Positions 51,988 through 61,228 of a stretch of DNA of 64,000 nucleotides are shown here, piece after piece; positions within the stretch are counted from its first letter, which is position 1; each line of letters opens with the position of its first letter. Under the pieces are notes generated by a model. That model ran no database searches. It saw only the letters and a list, made by a program, of their open reading frames with translations, and had not been told where the DNA came from. The position numbers and the translations under genes were made by a program. The DNA lies in assembly GCA_045124055.1 (NCBI GenBank), contig JBGVKZ010000045.1:11549-75548 (forward strand), in the 5' to 3' direction. This stretch comes from CALZKI01 sp045124055 (GTDB taxonomy: Bacteria > Bacillota > Clostridia > Lachnospirales > Lachnospiraceae).

Positions 51988-52494
51988 ATTAGCGAATTAT
52001 TTATTAACGAACAAATCAGAGACAAAGAAGTACGTGTTATTGGATCAGACGGTGAACAGTTAGGTATTATGTCTGCAAAAGATGCTTTAAAATTGGCAGA
52101 AGAAGCAGGCGTTGATTTAGTAAAAATTGCACCAACTGCAAAACCACCAGTGTGCAAAATTGTTGATTATGGCAAGTATAAGTATGAACTTACCAGAAAA
52201 GAAAAAGAAGCAAAGAAAAAACAGAAAGTAATCGAAACAAAAGAAATTCGTCTTTCACCAAACATTGACACCAATGATTTGAATACAAAAATCAATGCGG
52301 CAAGAAAATTTCTTTCCAAAGGTGACAAGGTAAAAGTTACATTACGTTTCCGTGGTCGTGAAATGGCTCATATGGCAAACAGCAAACATATTTTGGACGA
52401 TTTCGCAGAAGCACTTTCCGATGTTGCAACTGTGGATAAAGCTCCAAAGGTTGAAGGACGTAGTATGGCAATGTTTTTAACTGAAAAGCGTTAA
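51988..52494 (+). CDS. infC: Translation initiation factor IF-3, AUU start
   Basis: 168 residues with the IF-3 N-domain (INEQIRDKEVRVIGSDGEQLGIM, then AKPPVCKIVDYGKYKYE) and C-domain (VKVTLRFRGREMAHMANSKH). I place the start at ATT 51988 because GGAGGG (51975-51980) lies 7 bases upstream. The ATG at 51973 overlaps that RBS and would add five residues. IF-3 genes classically start with AUU so that excess IF-3 discriminates against its own mRNA. First gene of infC-rpmI-rplT. Confidence 0.93.
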   Translation: MSELFINEQIRDKEVRVIGSDGEQLGIMSAKDALKLAEEAGVDLVKIAPTAKPPVCKIVDYGKYKYELTRKEKEAKKKQKVIETKEIRLSPNIDTNDLNTKINAARKFLSKGDKVKVTLRFRGREMAHMANSKHILDDFAEALSDVATVDKAPKVEGRSMAMFLTEKR

Positions 52495-52548
52495 GACTTT
52501 TAGACAGTTAAAATAGATTAAATTTTTGAGATGTAGGAGGAACTCACA

Positions 52549-52746
52549 ATGCCAAAAATGAAGACAAGCAGAGCAGCTGCTAAACGTTTTAAAGTTACAG
52601 GAACAGGTAAATTAAAAAGAAATAAAGCTTACAAACGCCATATCTTAACAAAGAAATCCACAAAAACTAAGAGAAATCTTAGACAGCCAGCAATGACAGA
52701 TGCAACAAATGTTAAGAATATGAAGAAGATTTTACCATATTTATAA
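52549..52746 (+). CDS. rpmI: 50S ribosomal protein L35
   Basis: 65 residues, highly basic, with the L35 start PKMKTSRAAAKRFKVTGTGKLKR and end MKKILPYL. It sits between infC and rplT as in most Firmicutes; RBS TAGGAGG. Confidence 0.97.
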   Translation: MPKMKTSRAAAKRFKVTGTGKLKRNKAYKRHILTKKSTKTKRNLRQPAMTDATNVKNMKKILPYL

Positions 52747-52767
52747 GAGGTAAGGAGGAGATAGGAC

Positions 52768-53124
52768 ATGGCAAGAATTAAAGGCGGCTTAAACGCTAAG
52801 AAAAAACATAACAGAGTATTAAAACTTGCAAAAGGTTATAGAGGAGCAAGATCTAAACAGTATAGAGTAGCAAAACAGTCTGTAATGAGAGCTTTAACAT
52901 CTTCTTATGCAGGTAGAAAAGAAAGAAAACGTCAGTTCAGACAGTTATGGATTGCACGTATCAACGCTGCTGCTAGATTAAATGGTTTATCATACAGCAA
53001 ATTTATGTATGGTCTCAAAGTAGCAAATATCGATATGAACAGAAAAATGTTAGCAGAAATGGCTGTTAATGATGCAGCTGGTTTCGCTTCATTAGTTGAA
53101 ATCGCAAAGAAAAACGTAAAATAG
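52768..53124 (+). CDS. rplT: 50S ribosomal protein L20
   Basis: 118 residues, basic, with KKHNRVLKLAKGYRGARSKQYR and ARINAAARLNGLSYSKFMYGL. Last gene of the operon; in Firmicutes L20 binds the infC leader and represses its own operon. Confidence 0.97.
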   Translation: MARIKGGLNAKKKHNRVLKLAKGYRGARSKQYRVAKQSVMRALTSSYAGRKERKRQFRQLWIARINAAARLNGLSYSKFMYGLKVANIDMNRKMLAEMAVNDAAGFASLVEIAKKNVK

Positions 53125-53136
53125 TATGTCAGATTT

Positions 53137-53167
53137 AGCGGTAGCCGTTATGGATACCGCTTTTTTT
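53137..53167 (+). terminator. Terminator of infC operon
   Basis: AGCGGTA (53137-53143) pairs with TACCGCT (53155-53161), followed by seven T. Confidence 0.88.
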
Positions 53168-53220
53168 GAATATTTATGAATAGATTTCAAACAATAGTAA
53201 GAAAACGGAAGGAATGTTGT

Positions 53221-54669
53221 ATGGGTTCGATTAGTCATTTAGAACCAAAAAATGTATTTGGCTTTTTTGAAGAACTTTGCCAGATACCTCATGGTTCAAG
53301 AAATTTACAACAGATAAGCGATTATTTTGTAAAATTCGCGAAGGAAAGAAATTTAGAATACATTCAAGATGATGCCTTGAATGTGGTTATAAAAAAACCT
53401 GCAAGCTATGGATATGAAAATTGTCCTCCGGTGATTATCCAAGGACATATGGATATGGTAGCTGTGAAAAAGCCAGATTGCCAGAAGGATTTAAAAGTAG
53501 AGGGAATTACACCTTTGACCGATGGTGAATATGTATGGGCAGATGGCACAAGCCTTGGTGGTGATGATGGTATTGCAGTAGCCTATGCACTGGCTATTTT
53601 AGATTCGGATACTATAAAACACCCGGCATTAGAAGTTATCATTACAACAGATGAAGAAATCGGAATGGAAGGAGCTATCGCGTTAGATGGTTCTAATATT
53701 CAGGGAAGAATGATGCTCAATATTGATTCCGAGGAAGAAGGCGATTTACTGGTTAGTTGTGCAGGTGGGCTGAGAGTAACCAGTCATCTTTCTGTCGAAA
53801 GAGAAATGAAAAAGGGCAAGAAATATAGCCTGAGTATTGAAGGACTTTTGGGCGGACATTCTGGCGTAGAAATTCACAAAGAACGCGGAAATGCCAACTG
53901 TCTTTTAGGAAGACTTTTGTATGAATTGCAGGAGGTTTCCAATGTTTGCGTAATTACTGCTAAGGGCGGTGCTGCTGACAATGCAATTCCAAGAAATGCA
54001 TCTATGGAATGTTTAGTTTCTAGCGAATCAGAGGAAGATTTTCTTCAAACTATCTGTGCTTTTGAAAAGGAAGTAAAAAGAGAGCTTTCCGCAAAAGATA
54101 GCGGCTTTTTCGTGAAAATGGAAGCCCTCGGAGAGAGTGAAGAAAATGGATTGAATAATGCAAGTACTCTGAAAATGGCCTATTTACTTATGAGTGTGCC
54201 AAACGGTGTTTGTGCATATAGTGCAGATATAGAGGGACTTGTACAAACTTCCTTGAATTTAGGTATTTTGGATTTAAAAGACGACGAACTAATATTACAG
54301 TTTGCTGTAAGAAGTTCTTTGGAAAGTGAAAAAAATCTGCTTGCGAAAAAGGTAGAAATTGTTACAAAATTAGTGGGTGGCTATGCCGTTGTAAGCAGCG
54401 AATATCCAGGCTGGGCCTATAAAGAAGACAGTTTCCTTCGTGAACATATGAAGAAAATCTACAAGGAAATGTATGGAAAAGATTTGAATATCGTAGCAAT
54501 TCATGCCGGATTAGAGTGCGGTATTTTTGCAGGAAAATTAGAGGGTCTTGATTGTGTGTCTTTTGGACCAAATATGACTGATATTCATACCACGGAAGAA
54601 CGCATGGAAGTTGCCAGTGTTCAAAGAACTTGGGAGTTTATATTAAAAGTACTTGAGACGATGAAATAA
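53221..54669 (+). CDS. pepD: Aminoacyl-histidine dipeptidase (PepD, M20 family)
   Basis: 482 residues. M20 metal-site motifs are VIIQGHMDMVA near 74, SLGGDDGIAVAYALAIL near 110, TTDEEIGMEGA near 141 and the lid-domain segment GGHSGVEIHKERGNAN near 220; the late CGIFAGKLEGLDCVSFGPN completes it. It hydrolyses dipeptides such as carnosine or Xaa-His in the cytoplasm. ATG 53221 is preferred (GGAAGGAA upstream) over a longer frame that begins next to the infC terminator. Confidence 0.92.
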   Translation: MGSISHLEPKNVFGFFEELCQIPHGSRNLQQISDYFVKFAKERNLEYIQDDALNVVIKKPASYGYENCPPVIIQGHMDMVAVKKPDCQKDLKVEGITPLTDGEYVWADGTSLGGDDGIAVAYALAILDSDTIKHPALEVIITTDEEIGMEGAIALDGSNIQGRMMLNIDSEEEGDLLVSCAGGLRVTSHLSVEREMKKGKKYSLSIEGLLGGHSGVEIHKERGNANCLLGRLLYELQEVSNVCVITAKGGAADNAIPRNASMECLVSSESEEDFLQTICAFEKEVKRELSAKDSGFFVKMEALGESEENGLNNASTLKMAYLLMSVPNGVCAYSADIEGLVQTSLNLGILDLKDDELILQFAVRSSLESEKNLLAKKVEIVTKLVGGYAVVSSEYPGWAYKEDSFLREHMKKIYKEMYGKDLNIVAIHAGLECGIFAGKLEGLDCVSFGPNMTDIHTTEERMEVASVQRTWEFILKVLETMK

Positions 54670-54679
54670 TAATATGGCG

Positions 54680-54708
54680 GCATCCACTTCTTTTGTGGGT
54701 GCTGTTTT
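54680..54708 (+). terminator. Terminator after pepD
   Basis: GCATCCAC (54680-54687) pairs with GTGGGTGC (54695-54702), one G-U pair, followed by a T run. Confidence 0.75.
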
Positions 54709-54721
54709 TAGGTGAAGTGAA

Positions 54722-55882
54722 ATGGAAAAGAAATGTAAAGTTTTTGGAAAATGTGGCGGTTGCCAGCTTTTAAATATGCCTTATGAAGAACAGCTTAAGA
54801 GAAAAAAGGCAGAGGTGGAAAAGCTTTTAAAACCCTATTGCAAGGTAGAGAAAATTGTGGGTATGGAAAACCCTGTACATTACAGAAATAAGGTGCTGGC
54901 GTCTTTTTCTTGCGACAGAAAAGGGATGCCAATTTCCGGAATGTACGAAGAAAACTCACACAGAGTAGTTCAAACGGATAGTTGTCTTCTGAATGACGAA
55001 AGGACAGACAAAATTATCCTATCGATTCGTGGACTTTTGAAGTCTTTTAAGATAAAAACATATAATGAGGATACAGGATATGGCTTGCTTCGTCACGTAT
55101 TAATCCGTGTCGGTAAAACAAGTGGGCAAATTATGGTAGTTTTAGTTCTTGCATCACCAATTTTGCCAGGAAAAAATAATTTTGTGAAGGCTTTAAGGAA
55201 TTTGCACCCGGAAATCACCAGTATCGTAATCAATGTAAATCCGCGTCATTCCAGTGCAGTACTTGGTGACAAAGAAATTGTGATTTATGGTCCGGGATTT
55301 ATTGAAGATACCTTGCAAAATAAGATATTTAGAATTTCCCCAAAATCCTTTTATCAGATAAATAAGGTACAGACAGAGAAGTTATACAGTATAGCAATCG
55401 AATTTGCGGGTCTTACCGGAAAAGAAAATGTGTTAGATGCATACAGTGGCACTGGAACAATCGGTATTTGTGCCAGCGACAAGGCAAAAAAGGTTCTGTG
55501 TGTAGAATTGAATAAAGATGCGGTAAGAGATGCCATTGTGAATGCAAAACGTAATAAAGTAACGAATGTGGAAATGTATAATCAGGACGCCGGAGAATTT
55601 ATGTTAAAACAGGTAGCCAATGATGTGAAAATGGACGTGGTTTTTATGGACCCGCCACGTAGCGGTAGCGATGAAAAGTTCTTAAAAAGTCTGTGTCATC
55701 ACGCTCCAAAGAGGGTAGTCTATGTTTCCTGCAACCCGGAAACTTTAGCAAGAGATTTGAAGTATTTAACAAAGAATGGATATGCGGCAAAACAGGCGAT
55801 TGCAGTGGATATGTTTCCTTTTACGGGGCATGTTGAGTGTGTAATAATGATGCAGTATTGTGGAAAAGAGAAGAAAAAGTAG
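54722..55882 (+). CDS. 23S rRNA (uracil-5-)-methyltransferase, RlmD/TrmA family
   Basis: 386 residues. An N-terminal iron-sulphur Cys set (CKVFGKCGGCQ plus a later Cys) is followed by a central RNA-binding domain and a SAM-dependent methyltransferase domain (VLDAYSGTGTIGICA near 238; FMDPPRSGSDE near 308). The catalytic Cys is in YVSCNPETLARDL near 339. It lacks the N-terminal TRAM domain of classic RumA. It makes m5U in rRNA or tRNA; which site cannot be told from sequence. The gene stands alone. Confidence 0.9.
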   Translation: MEKKCKVFGKCGGCQLLNMPYEEQLKRKKAEVEKLLKPYCKVEKIVGMENPVHYRNKVLASFSCDRKGMPISGMYEENSHRVVQTDSCLLNDERTDKIILSIRGLLKSFKIKTYNEDTGYGLLRHVLIRVGKTSGQIMVVLVLASPILPGKNNFVKALRNLHPEITSIVINVNPRHSSAVLGDKEIVIYGPGFIEDTLQNKIFRISPKSFYQINKVQTEKLYSIAIEFAGLTGKENVLDAYSGTGTIGICASDKAKKVLCVELNKDAVRDAIVNAKRNKVTNVEMYNQDAGEFMLKQVANDVKMDVVFMDPPRSGSDEKFLKSLCHHAPKRVVYVSCNPETLARDLKYLTKNGYAAKQAIAVDMFPFTGHVECVIMMQYCGKEKKK

Positions 55883-55910
55883 GGTTTGACCACAAGATGT
55901 TGTGGTTTGA

Positions 55911-55957
55911 GGGCAAAAATTAGGCTGAAAAATGGCTAGTTTTTGCCCAATTTTTTT
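55911..55957 (+). terminator. Terminator after RlmD-like gene
   Basis: GGGCAAAAA (55911-55919) pairs with TTTTTGCCC (55940-55948), followed by AATTTTTTT. A second hairpin, ACCACAA-GATG-TTGTGGT, lies just before it (55889-55906). Confidence 0.85.
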
Positions 55958-56068
55958 GCCCATTATTAAAGATGCACAGGGGTAAAAAAGTGGTTTTGGG
56001 AGTGATTTGGAGAAAAAACGAAGGAGGGAGTGGTAAGCAAAATTAAAAATGAATATGGGTAGGAACGC

Positions 56069-56114
56069 AAGGCGGTACTTATTTTAGAAATGGAATAGGT
56101 GCCGCCTTATTTTT
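56069..56114 (+). terminator. Hairpin at left edge of accessory island
   Basis: AAGGCGGTACTTATT (56069-56083) pairs with AATAGGTGCCGCCTT (56094-56108) through G-U pairs, then ATTTTTG. It stands between chromosomal DNA and the first mobile-element gene and may be a leader attenuator or an insulating terminator. Confidence 0.55.
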
Positions 56115-56130
56115 GTTTGTGGAGGTAGAA

Positions 56131-56742
56131 ATGTCAAAATTATTTTGTTTAAGTCCGGGACTTCGGATACTGGAAAGGCAGATGCAACAGCCGCCGGGGT
56201 ACAGACCGAGAGGATATGGTATCTGTATCATTGAGGAGATGGACTGGAAAAGCCGGGGTAACTATTCCGAAATCGTGGACTGTGTTATCAGCCGGATGCA
56301 GTTGGAACATCTGAAGAAAAGAGTGGAGGAAATCTTCACAGAAGTGGATAAGGAACTGATTTTTCGAAGCATGAAACACAGAAATGATTTTTATTCCCTG
56401 CTTATGGGAAAGAGGTCAAAAACATTACAGCATACACCAAACTATGCTGCCGCTGTATTTCTTTTGTCTGCGGATGAAGAACTCTGGGATAAGGTATGCA
56501 AAAATGTGTTGGATACCGGAATTTACTTTGACAGGGTAAGGCTTGGAGGTGTGACGCTGGAACAGTATATATTATTCCATGCAGCTAAGGATGTTTATAA
56601 CGGAACCAAGCATATCCGCTTGTCAGAGCTGACAGACCGGGACTTGATACCGGATGAGATACTGAGACTCATCGTGAATGCTTTTGTCATTGAGAAGTGT
56701 GGTGTGGAAATTGTAAAACAGGAGGTGTGGAATGCGGATTAA
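56131..56742 (+). CDS. Conjugative-element-associated hypothetical protein
   Basis: 203 residues, start set by GGAGG 5 bases upstream. Neutral to basic protein beginning MSKLFCLSPGLRILERQM; SRGNYSEIVDCVISRMQLEHLKKRV is likely helical, and no membrane segment is seen. I know this type of protein from Tn1549-like integrative elements upstream of ArdA-like genes, but no function is known. Base composition is visibly richer in G+C (many CCGG, GCC, CTG codons) than the flanking chromosome, supporting transfer. It overlaps the next gene by 11 bases. Confidence 0.7.
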   Translation: MSKLFCLSPGLRILERQMQQPPGYRPRGYGICIIEEMDWKSRGNYSEIVDCVISRMQLEHLKKRVEEIFTEVDKELIFRSMKHRNDFYSLLMGKRSKTLQHTPNYAAAVFLLSADEELWDKVCKNVLDTGIYFDRVRLGGVTLEQYILFHAAKDVYNGTKHIRLSELTDRDLIPDEILRLIVNAFVIEKCGVEIVKQEVWNAD

Positions 56743-57913
56743 GGTATTAAGTGGAGGAAGAAAAAATATCGAACTGCCATTGTCGGATGCGGAATTAAAT
56801 TTGCAGATGAGGCGGATTGGCATTGAGGAAACGGTACCTATGTGCAGGCTTGTGGAAGTGTCAGAGCAGGATAATCCCCTGCACAAATTTGAAGGTCAGA
56901 CCGTAAACATGGATGAAGTCAATTTCTTTGCCAAGAGGATGGAAAGCCTGACGGAATATGAAAGAAAAGTTCTGTCAGCGTATGCTGAGGATTATGGTGT
57001 GGCTACCATGCAGGATTTAATCAATCTGACTTTCAGCATGAAAGGTCTTTCACTGCTTACAGATTTTTCAGATGCCAGACAGGTCGGGGAACGTCTTTAC
57101 TTGGATGAATTCTTGGGAATATCAGAAGAAGAAAAAGCGCAGACCAATTTTATTGAGTTTGCAGAAAAAACCTTAAAGGAGAGCCGGGTGGAAGTCCTGC
57201 CCTATGGTGTCTTTGTAGACCATGGCTTTGAAATGCAGGAAGTATATAATGGAAAAACCTTTCCGGCATACATTGCATCGGACAAGACTGTGGCAGTTGT
57301 CGAAGTACAGAATAAAACCGGGGATACGGAGTATTTGTATTTGCCAACAGATATCTGTTCCATGAACAAGGTAAAGGAGCGGTTGCAGGTACAGGATTAT
57401 TGGGAAATGACAGTAACCGGAATCGAAAACTTGCGTCTGCCGGACATCCTTGTACCGATACCGGAGGACTTAAAGGAAATTGAACAGATGACACTGTTTA
57501 ATGAAATGTGTCAGGCAGTCAAAGGATTTGATGAAGTGAAAATGAATCAGCTTGCTATGGTGGCGGAGTTTACCGGATTTAATGATTTTACAGATGTGGC
57601 TTACATAGCAACCCATCTTGGGGAGTTTGAGGTTAATCCATTCGTGCATAACGATGAGGAGTATGGAAAATTTCTGGTGACAGAGTCGGGATTGTTTGAT
57701 GTGGATGAACTGTTGCTTCCCCATATCAATTATGCATCCTTTGCCGCTGATAAAAAGGAGGGAACTCTTGCAGCAAGCGGATATGTGGAAGGAGGCTTTG
57801 TGGGTGCCTCTAGACCGATAGAGGAGTATGGTCAGTACAAGGGAGAGTTTGCTGATCCACTGGAACTTGACTACAGACAAAATCAAAGAAAACTGGGAAC
57901 AACTGAAAAGTGA
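56732..57913 (+). CDS. ArdA-like antirestriction protein of a conjugative element
   Basis: 393 residues. The acidic chain has the ArdA-element pattern GQTVNMDEVNFFAKRMESLTEYERKVLSAYAEDYG, followed by MQDLINLTFSMKGLSLLTDFSDARQVGERLYLDE. A second acidic block from about 265 (EVKMNQLAMVAEFTGFNDFTDVAYIATHLGEFEVNPFV) looks related, as if duplicated. ArdA proteins mimic DNA and shield incoming elements from type I restriction. It overlaps both neighbours, a compact operon typical of such elements. The family is by recognition, not by a search. Confidence 0.7.
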   Translation: MRIKVLSGGRKNIELPLSDAELNLQMRRIGIEETVPMCRLVEVSEQDNPLHKFEGQTVNMDEVNFFAKRMESLTEYERKVLSAYAEDYGVATMQDLINLTFSMKGLSLLTDFSDARQVGERLYLDEFLGISEEEKAQTNFIEFAEKTLKESRVEVLPYGVFVDHGFEMQEVYNGKTFPAYIASDKTVAVVEVQNKTGDTEYLYLPTDICSMNKVKERLQVQDYWEMTVTGIENLRLPDILVPIPEDLKEIEQMTLFNEMCQAVKGFDEVKMNQLAMVAEFTGFNDFTDVAYIATHLGEFEVNPFVHNDEEYGKFLVTESGLFDVDELLLPHINYASFAADKKEGTLAASGYVEGGFVGASRPIEEYGQYKGEFADPLELDYRQNQRKLGTTEK

Positions 57914-58877
57914 AAGCAAGGATTTGGTACAGATATCCAGGGAAGCTGCCAGTTATGAAAGCAGTGTTTCATTAGATGGGTTAAAGCATGTAGGAGAATT
58001 GGATAGAAACTATTGCAATTATTCTTCGGATGTATTCTTTCGGAGTAACATGCCACAGGTATCCACAGATGGCAATTATTTAATAGGTGGCGTTACTTTC
58101 AGTAAAGAGGAACTGGAGCAATGCCGGATGGTGATGAAAGCAGCGGCTGACAGTATCGGCTGTGGTGTTGGAAAAAATACCAATATTGATTACAAAAATT
58201 ATGCACAGATGAGCATTGCAGAAAGCAGTGTAAAGGCTTATGCAAGTGAGCATTTGTCGGAAGAACAGGCGGCTGTAGTAAACAAAGCAATGCAGGAATA
58301 CAACCAGGCATTAATAGATTTGGAAAAACAGACCATGAGTGATGGAAATTATGTAAAGTCACACTATGAGGGGCAGTCTGATTATTATGGAACAGCCAGA
58401 TTATTAACAGATGGGGAGATAGAAGCCCTCAACAAAGTGAAGGAAGAATTGAGCCGTATTACAGGACGTTATTATGAGCCTTCAGTAAAAGGTGTGACAG
58501 CGGTTGTTGTATCTGCTACCAATGAAGGATTGAAAAAAGAGATAACAGATTTGTTTACGGACTTGGATGTAACCGATGAGAAGTCGGTAAATGCAGCAAT
58601 GGAAAAATATAAAGAACTGATGCGTCCGGCTTATATAGCTTATGGCATGAATGATACACATGGTTCCCTGACGAAAATACTAAATCAGGATGCGGCAAAC
58701 TTCAAAATTCAGATATCCAAAGAGCAACCAATTTCTATCGGTATTCATGGGGACTGGGGAGCAGGCAAATCTAGTATTCTTGAAATGGTAGAAATGCAAT
58801 ATTTAGTAGGATTACAAATGACATTGGAAATAAGATTATTTTATTGCCACAGGATAGGACTACATCGGATAGTATAA
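57828..58877 (+). pseudogene. Hybrid frame: conjugative-element gene running into a KAP-type ATPase fragment
   Basis: 349 residues overlapping the ArdA-like gene by 86 bases (a later TTG at 57867 is also possible). Residues 1 to about 285 are an unnamed acidic helical protein of the mobile element. The chain then reads QPISIGIHGDWGAGKSS, a KAP-family P-loop as in QatA, and about ten residues later turns into out-of-frame sequence (YLVGLQMTLEIRLF) and stops. KAP ATPases need hundreds more residues, so this is the scar of one or two deletions joining an element gene to the start of a qatA-like gene. Probably non-functional as an ATPase. Confidence 0.6.
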
Positions 58878-59038
58878 TAGTTCAAATGAAAGACTTTGTT
58901 AAAGGTTCCGTATCTGATGCGGTAGCTAATCTGGACATACAGACAGGGAATATTCGACAAGGAGATTCATTAAGAATAGTAGATCAAGTGTATAAGGAAG
59001 CATTTGATATTATGGTAAGTGCAGGTGAAAATGAATGA
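58799..59038 (+). pseudogene. qatB: 3' remnant of a qatB-like gene
   Basis: In the third frame the sequence reads ITNDIGNKIILLPQDRTTSD onward without interruption to a stop that overlaps the next start (ATGA). A TTG at 58844 could start a 64-residue peptide, but it has no RBS. The acidic helical end (QMKDFVKGSVSDAVANL, SLRIVDQVYKEAFDIMV) precedes qatC exactly where qatB lies in Qat operons. I infer that it is the C-terminus of QatB left after a deletion that also removed most of qatA. Confidence 0.5.
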
Positions 59039-60396
59039 ATCGATATAGATTAAGAGCAAATTATGAAATTCAGAATATAGATTCAAGGAGAGAGAATGGT
59101 ACAGTTATTGTTGATGTACCAATGCTTTCTGCGGATGAACTGAACTATGGATTAAACCATGTTAAAGAGAAATTGTACAAAGAAAATGTATATCCCAGTG
59201 AAATCGGGTTTGATATTATGTCCTTGGCAACAATGGTTTATTTGGCAGATACGCGAATTGAGAGGGCGGTACATGGACAAGATTCTTGGTCGAGAGAAAT
59301 TGAAGTAGAAATACCGGTATCAAATGTAGAATTGTGGGAAACACAGATTTGTACGGTTGAACGTATGCTTAAATTTCTTACAGGAGATTTATGGAAAATC
59401 GAATTATCAAGTAGAACATGGCAGTTTAGTAGGCCGGACGAAATAGGAGAAAAATCAAATAAATATGATGAAGTGTCATTGTTCTCAGGAGGAATGGATA
59501 GTCTGATAAGTACTATTAATTTAATGGAGGACGGGAAAAACACTTTGCTGATAAGTCATGCTGGAGAAGCACTTACTAAAAATGCTCAAAAAAATATTGT
59601 AAATAAATTTGATGTATTATATCCAGATGTTTTACATACATGGTTGGATTTGTGGATGGTGTTTCCGCGTGATTATATTCCGGAAGGTGGAAATGATAAC
59701 AATACAAGGAGTAGATCGTTTCTTTTTATAGGCTATGCACTTTTTGCAATGACAGGAATGGATAATATTAATGAACTGTTGGTTCCGGAAAATGGTCTGA
59801 TTGCATTGAATGTACCATTGGATGAAACAAGAGTTGGTTCATTTAGTACAAGAACGACACATCCATTTTATCTTTCCTTGTGGAATGAATTGCTAGAGGG
59901 ATTAGGGATGAATCTGTCAGTAAAAAATCCTTATTGGAATAGAACAAAGGGAGAAATGGCAGAGGAGTGTAAAAACAAGGATGTTCTTTATGAGACGATG
60001 AAATTATCATTTTCATGTTCATCACCAGGAAAAGCAAGATGGAAACAACTTAGTCAGCAACATTGTGGTTATTGTGTTCCTTGCTTAATTAGAAGAGCTG
60101 CAATGCATAAAGCGTTTGGCGATGATGGAACAGTGTATACCGAAACGTCTATTTATGAAATGCAGAATAAAAATTCAGAAGGAATGGGAATTCAATTGCG
60201 CTCTTTCCAGTATGCGATTGATAAAATAAAACAGGATAGAAATCGTGCTTTATTTTATATACATAAGCCAGGACCATTGCCGCAAAATGATGAATATTTG
60301 CAGGAATTAGCCGACATATATGCGAGAGGTTTATTTGAAGTAGATAATTTTATACAGGATAATTTAGCTGAAGAGGGTAGCAATAATGATTTATGA
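59035..60396 (+). CDS. qatC: QatC-like protein (QueC-type PP-loop enzyme of Qat defence)
   Basis: 453 residues: a beta-rich N-terminal part (about 1-140), then a PP-loop domain starting at FSGGMDSLISTINLM (about 150), as in 7-cyano-7-deazaguanine synthase. The zinc site is QHCGYCVPCLIRRAAMHKAF near 345, and a C-terminal extension of about 90 residues follows. This long QueC-like form with a TatD-like partner is the QatC of the QatABCD antiphage system; free-standing QueC is about 220 residues. Codon use is AT-rich, unlike the mobile-element genes just upstream. It overlaps the qatB remnant and qatD. Confidence 0.8.
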   Translation: MNRYRLRANYEIQNIDSRRENGTVIVDVPMLSADELNYGLNHVKEKLYKENVYPSEIGFDIMSLATMVYLADTRIERAVHGQDSWSREIEVEIPVSNVELWETQICTVERMLKFLTGDLWKIELSSRTWQFSRPDEIGEKSNKYDEVSLFSGGMDSLISTINLMEDGKNTLLISHAGEALTKNAQKNIVNKFDVLYPDVLHTWLDLWMVFPRDYIPEGGNDNNTRSRSFLFIGYALFAMTGMDNINELLVPENGLIALNVPLDETRVGSFSTRTTHPFYLSLWNELLEGLGMNLSVKNPYWNRTKGEMAEECKNKDVLYETMKLSFSCSSPGKARWKQLSQQHCGYCVPCLIRRAAMHKAFGDDGTVYTETSIYEMQNKNSEGMGIQLRSFQYAIDKIKQDRNRALFYIHKPGPLPQNDEYLQELADIYARGLFEVDNFIQDNLAEEGSNNDL

Positions 60397-61117
60397 TGCA
60401 CATTGTCATTTGGATTTAATGGACAACATGTCAGGAATTATAACGGAGATGCAGAATTCCGATATAAGTCTATTTGCGGTTGGTACTACTCCGAAGGCGT
60501 ATGATAGAGAAGTACAGTTTTGCAGAAATGCCCCTCATATTAAAGTAGGGTTAGGGATGCATCCGCAATTGATTTCTAGCGGCTATGATGATATGAGACT
60601 GTTTAAAGCATTATTTGAAAGAAGTCACTATATTGGCGAAGTGGGTTTGGACTTTAGTAAAGAATATATTCAGACCAAAGAAACACAAATACATGCATTT
60701 CGTGATATTGTCAAGCTGTGTGAGCAGTGTGGAGAAAAAGTGGTTTCTGTTCATTCTCTTAAGTCAGCCAATACAGTTATTGAAATTTTGAGAGAATACA
60801 AAACACAAAGAAGTAATAAATATATCTTTCATTGGTTTACAGGCACAATACCACAACTGGAAAAAGCAATAGAATTAGGATGCTATTTTTCGATTAATTC
60901 AAGTATGTTAAAAACAAAATCAGGATTAGAGGTAATAAATGCGGTACCTGTTGACCGCATGTTGTTGGAAACAGATGCACCATTTACATTTAAAGTTCAG
61001 CACATTGAAGAAATAGAAAAAGAGCTAAAGAGACTGGTATTAAAGATATCAGAGATAGTAAAAACGGACATGACAGATGTATTTTACGAAAATTTCAGAG
61101 AAGTGTTTAGGTATTAA
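60386..61117 (+). CDS. qatD: QatD-like TatD-family nuclease
   Basis: 243 residues. TatD metal-site motifs are YDAHCHLD at the start, VGLGMHPQL near 52, IGEVGLDF near 79, VVSVHSLKSA near 117, IFHWFTG near 143 and LLETDAPF near 193, so the metallo-hydrolase site looks complete. It overlaps qatC by 11 bases, as in Qat operons. It could also be an ordinary TatD, but the coupling to the QueC-like gene favours QatD. Without intact QatA and QatB the pair may no longer defend. Confidence 0.8.
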   Translation: MIYDAHCHLDLMDNMSGIITEMQNSDISLFAVGTTPKAYDREVQFCRNAPHIKVGLGMHPQLISSGYDDMRLFKALFERSHYIGEVGLDFSKEYIQTKETQIHAFRDIVKLCEQCGEKVVSVHSLKSANTVIEILREYKTQRSNKYIFHWFTGTIPQLEKAIELGCYFSINSSMLKTKSGLEVINAVPVDRMLLETDAPFTFKVQHIEEIEKELKRLVLKISEIVKTDMTDVFYENFREVFRY

Positions 61118-61228
61118 TAGATGCTGAGAAGTAAGCAGGATGAGAAAAGTTACACAATTACTGCCGGAGCATGAAGTTATTGCGGAAAACATAAGTAATT
61201 ATGAATATATCTAATAAGGAAAATTTGG

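Noticed and set aside
61140..61214. 24-codon frame beginning MRKVTQLLPEHEV between qatD and the PemK-like gene
   Set aside because: The first residues resemble the start of element-borne serine recombinases, but the match is too short and no further recombinase sequence follows.
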